In this document: positions 5,796 to 8,342 of the stretch, piece by piece | How positions within the stretch are numbered: the stretch's first letter is position 1 | How the letters are laid out: every line of letters starts with the position of its first letter | The notes under the pieces: generated by a model | The model's database searches: none | Told to the model about the DNA's origin: nothing | What the model saw: the letters and a program-made list of their open reading frames with translations, nothing else | Source of the DNA: Candidatus Nomurabacteria bacterium | GTDB taxonomy: Bacteria > Patescibacteriota > Minisyncoccia > Phycocordibacterales > UBA9973 | Direction of reading: 5' to 3' | Length of the DNA stretch: 8,342 nucleotides | Assembly: GCA_943356455.1 (NCBI GenBank) | Contig: CALRFB010000024.1 | Coordinates: 1 to 8,342 of the forward strand | Translations under genes and position numbers: made by a program

Positions 5796-7097
5796 CTACT
5801 TCTTTCTCAACCACTCCTTCTCCTGCCTCACGAGCAGCCTCGGTGCGAGTTCTGGATGGGCCATAATTTTCTTTACCACACGCTCCATGCGTATTGCCTG
5901 TGAGCCTTTGACTAAAACTATATCCCCTTTTCCTAATTTATCTTTGAGATAGTCCCCCGCCTCATTGGCATTTGCCACATGACGCATAGCATTTTTTTTC
6001 ATGCCTGCTTCATATGCAGCAGCACTGACAAATTTCGCTCGAATACCCACAGTCAGCAACATGTCGGCTGCCTCAGCAACCTTGGCTCCGGCACGACGGT
6101 GCGCATCCTCGGTAAATTTGCCAAGCTCGAGCATGTCACCAATAACAGCAATTTTACGACCACTTGTTTTCATGCTACCTAAAATATCTATTGCAGACTC
6201 CATGGGCTGAGGAGAGGCATTGTATGTATCGTCGATGATATACGTGCCTTCTATGCCATCTATAAGACGCATACGGCCATTTGGGACTTCGTATGCTTCA
6301 AGCGCCTTGGCGGCTTTCGTCATATCGAATTTTTCAGCATAAGCAACCGAAAGAGCAGCGATTGCAGCGTACATGTGATTTTTACCAAAAACCCAATGCA
6401 TATTTACAGGCATACTTGCACTACCAAAATTGACTCGGAATGAAATACCGTCCGGAACACCAGTTTGTTTGTTGTAGTGGATTGCCAGGTGTGAAGACTT
6501 GAGAGTTGATCCGTCGCCTTCGCCGTACGTCAACACCTGCTTGTCAGTCAACGTATGCATATCATACGAAAGCGGGTCGTCAGCATTTAAAAGGAGTGTG
6601 CCATTTTTAGTCAGATTTTTTATTAGAGAGGCTTTTTCAGTCACGAGTTGCTGAAGTGATTCGTAAAATTCTATGTGTGGTGGCGTGCTGCCAATCGCAG
6701 TAATGATAACGCAGTCAGCCTTGAGCCAGCCGGCAGCCGCCTCGATATCCCCTGGTTTTCGTGCACCGACTTCGAGTACAAGCCACTCGGGATACGATGC
6801 ACTTTTTCTGACTAGAAGCATGATGCCTTTGATTACATTTGTAACCCAAAGTAACGGACTACGCCAACCACTTTCTAAACCTAAAATAGAGAGTGGGATC
6901 CCAAAATCACTATTGTAACTTTTTTCTGATTTACGAACGTGAGCAAATTGTGATACGACAGCAAATACCGCATCTTTAGTAGATGTCTTACCAATGGCAC
7001 CGGTTATGAGAATGACTTTCGGTTTGTACTTTTTTAAAACTGCTTTGGCTTCTGTGCGGAGTATCCAAAGTATCGCATTTTTAAATAGTGAGTTCAT
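5796..7097 (-). CDS. murF: UDP-N-acetylmuramoyl-tripeptide:D-alanyl-D-alanine ligase, N-terminally short
   Basis: MurF adds D-Ala-D-Ala to the UDP-MurNAc-tripeptide in the cytoplasm, the last step of the soluble peptidoglycan precursor, using ATP. The 433 residues show the Mur-ligase signatures in order: P-loop GAIGKTSTK (33-41), NSDFGIPLSIL (62-72), LEVGARKPGDI (108-118), TAIGSTPPHIEF (133-144), NADDP (171-175), FGKNH (237-241), PNGRMRLI (272-279), IDDTYNASPQPME (288-300), GDMLELG (320-326) and VKGSQAIRMERVV (396-408). The last three blocks are typical of MurF rather than MurC, D or E. The P-loop lies near residue 35, whereas in E. coli MurF (452 residues) it is near 107, so the N-terminal domain that binds the UDP-sugar is missing or replaced by about 28 basic, helical residues. 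The gene starts 5 nt after the stop of the penicillin-binding protein gene, so they are co-transcribed. No Shine-Dalgarno sequence is evident. Confidence 0.9.
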   Translation of the reverse strand: MNSLFKNAILWILRTEAKAVLKKYKPKVILITGAIGKTSTKDAVFAVVSQFAHVRKSEKSYNSDFGIPLSILGLESGWRSPLLWVTNVIKGIMLLVRKSASYPEWLVLEVGARKPGDIEAAAGWLKADCVIITAIGSTPPHIEFYESLQQLVTEKASLIKNLTKNGTLLLNADDPLSYDMHTLTDKQVLTYGEGDGSTLKSSHLAIHYNKQTGVPDGISFRVNFGSASMPVNMHWVFGKNHMYAAIAALSVAYAEKFDMTKAAKALEAYEVPNGRMRLIDGIEGTYIIDDTYNASPQPMESAIDILGSMKTSGRKIAVIGDMLELGKFTEDAHRRAGAKVAEAADMLLTVGIRAKFVSAAAYEAGMKKNAMRHVANANEAGDYLKDKLGKGDIVLVKGSQAIRMERVVKKIMAHPELAPRLLVRQEKEWLRKK

Positions 7098-7102
7098 GTA
7101 AG

Positions 7103-8342
7103 CTATCTGTCCGGTGGGACGTTGTAGTAGTTAAGTAAAAATTTAGCTGTAGCAAAAAATGGATCGATCAGCGTTTGAGATGCGTAGTCTACCTTCTGTG
7201 GATCTCTCAAGAATAGAAAGACCAAGAATTTCGGATTGGTTGCTGGAAAGAAACCAAAGAACGAGTGCAGGTACTTATTACTATAGTATCCCCCTCCGCT
7301 CTCTTTGGCAATTTGGGCTGTACCTGTTTTCCCAGCTATGGTGTAATGTTCCATTTTATGTACGCCTCCTCCCATGGCATCATCAACAATATGGGTCATC
7401 ATTTTCGCAACAGTTGTCGCAGATTCGGGGCGTAAAACCTGCACAGGATCTGCAACTGAAGCAGCTTTGGTAATACCACTTTGAAGAACAATTTTTGAAA
7501 CTATATGCGGTGTCACCATAGCACCACCATTTGCTATCGCTGAAAAAGCTCGGACAGCTTCAACTGGCGTAAGGGCGATACCTTGACCGAAGGCTGCGTT
7601 CGCAAGTTCAACGTCATTGTTATGTGTGAGGTTACTTACAAGACCTGAAGTTTCATTTGGTAAATCAATACCTGTGCGTTCACCGATTTTATAATTCTTC
7701 ATGTATGTACTAAATGCGCTGTTACCCATTTTTTGTTCAACAAAAACCATACCAGTATTGAGTGATTGATCGAGTACATCTTGCATGCTGGTATTTGCAC
7801 CACGACCCTTACGGTCAAAGTTATTTATCGTACGATCTCGAACATCAACAAAACCGTGGTCAAAATACGTCGTTTGCGGAGTAATAGCACCAGCATCTAC
7901 TGCAGCGCCCATAACAAGGGGCTTGATAACCGATCCGAATTCGTAAACGTTTTCAACAAATGGATTGCTAAATTCTCGTGGATTTTCAACAGTAGAGAAA
8001 TCGTTAAGGTTGAAACCTGGGGTTTTCCCCATAGCATATATCTCGCCTGTTTTTGGATTCATAATGATGCCACCTGCCATTTCTGCATTCCACTTTTTGG
8101 CAACTGCTGCTAATTGTGTTTCCAGCTCAGCCTGGACAGCAGGTTCGATGGTTGTGACAACATCACCTTCGTCGGCAGTGTTATCAAAACTACTTTGAAT
8201 ATTAGAAAAAATCTCAGCAAAAAAATTTACGTACTGACCATTTGCCGTACGGGAAAGTGTATCGTTGTAATACCTCTCGAGTCCGTAGCGGCCAGAAAGT
8301 TCATCACCCTTGTAGGCAACAAAACCAATAGTTTGGGCAGCC
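7103..8342 (-). CDS. Class B penicillin-binding protein (FtsI/PBP2 type), C-terminal part
   Basis: This is a peptidoglycan D,D-transpeptidase that cross-links stem peptides outside the membrane, in septal or lateral wall growth. The frame is open from the window edge (first full codon at 8341), giving 412 visible residues; the ATG at 8080 is internal, because family-typical sequence precedes it (GLERYYNDTLS, then VVTTIEPAVQAELE, the end of the dimerisation region). The transpeptidase domain has all three active-site motifs, numbered in the visible fragment: SVIK with nucleophile S137 and K140 (VYEFGSVIKP), SLN at 193-195, and KTG at 338-340 (IAGKTGTAQ). The C terminus ends about 74 residues after the KTG with no PASTA domain. 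The missing N terminus should carry a single membrane anchor. Immediate linkage to murF favours the FtsI (cell-division) role over the elongation PBP2, but this is inference. Confidence 0.93.
   Translation of the reverse strand, partial: AAQTIGFVAYKGDELSGRYGLERYYNDTLSRTANGQYVNFFAEIFSNIQSSFDNTADEGDVVTTIEPAVQAELETQLAAVAKKWNAEMAGGIIMNPKTGEIYAMGKTPGFNLNDFSTVENPREFSNPFVENVYEFGSVIKPLVMGAAVDAGAITPQTTYFDHGFVDVRDRTINNFDRKGRGANTSMQDVLDQSLNTGMVFVEQKMGNSAFSTYMKNYKIGERTGIDLPNETSGLVSNLTHNNDVELANAAFGQGIALTPVEAVRAFSAIANGGAMVTPHIVSKIVLQSGITKAASVADPVQVLRPESATTVAKMMTHIVDDAMGGGVHKMEHYTIAGKTGTAQIAKESGGGYYSNKYLHSFFGFFPATNPKFLVFLFLRDPQKVDYASQTLIDPFFATAKFLLNYYNVPPDR

Noticed and set aside
8080..8342. Penicillin-binding protein starting at the ATG at 8080
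   Set aside because: The same frame stays open to the window edge and encodes family-typical residues before that ATG, so the ATG is an internal methionine.

Overview
The window looks like a chromosomal piece of a small-genome bacterium of the Candidate Phyla Radiation (Patescibacteria), probably near the Parcubacteria. The signs are a short RmuC, a MurF without the usual N-terminal domain, a B12-dependent class II ribonucleotide reductase, near-absence of Shine-Dalgarno sequences and many extended -10 promoters. This placement is inference from gene content and style; no rRNA is present. UGA is used as a stop, which argues against the UGA=Gly code of Gracilibacteria and Absconditabacteria. 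I see no mobile element, CRISPR array, prophage or large repeat.

Layout: (1) 1-370, the N-terminal part of a DnaJ co-chaperone on the minus strand, cut by the window edge. (2) 476-1525, rmuC on the plus strand, divergent from dnaJ and apparently leaderless, ending in a bidirectional terminator. (3) 1590-2201, an unrecognised histidine-rich 203-residue protein on the minus strand, convergent with rmuC. (4) 2318-2392, tRNA-Glu(CTC) on the plus strand; its promoter lies back-to-back with that of the 203-residue gene. (5) 2437-5264, a two-gene minus-strand operon: a small membrane protein resembling an ECF-transporter substrate-binding (S) subunit, overlapping by 4 bp (ATGA) the adenosylcobalamin-dependent ribonucleotide reductase. 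(6) 5265-5471, a 207-bp gap with a strong hairpin terminator, a minus-strand -10 and a possible plus-strand small RNA. (7) 5472-5729, an unrecognised basic 85-residue protein with a near-consensus promoter. (8) 5796-8342, the end of a peptidoglycan operon: a class B penicillin-binding protein (partial, FtsI type) followed 5 nt later by MurF.

How the genes work together: the penicillin-binding protein and MurF belong to cell-wall synthesis, in the order seen in division/cell-wall clusters but without murE between them. The S-component/RNR pair suggests a compact unit in which a vitamin importer subunit is made together with the enzyme that needs the vitamin: B12 salvage for deoxynucleotide synthesis. 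That pairing is the most interesting biological hypothesis here. The substrate is inferred from context, not shown by the sequence. DnaJ, RmuC and tRNA-Glu are housekeeping functions.
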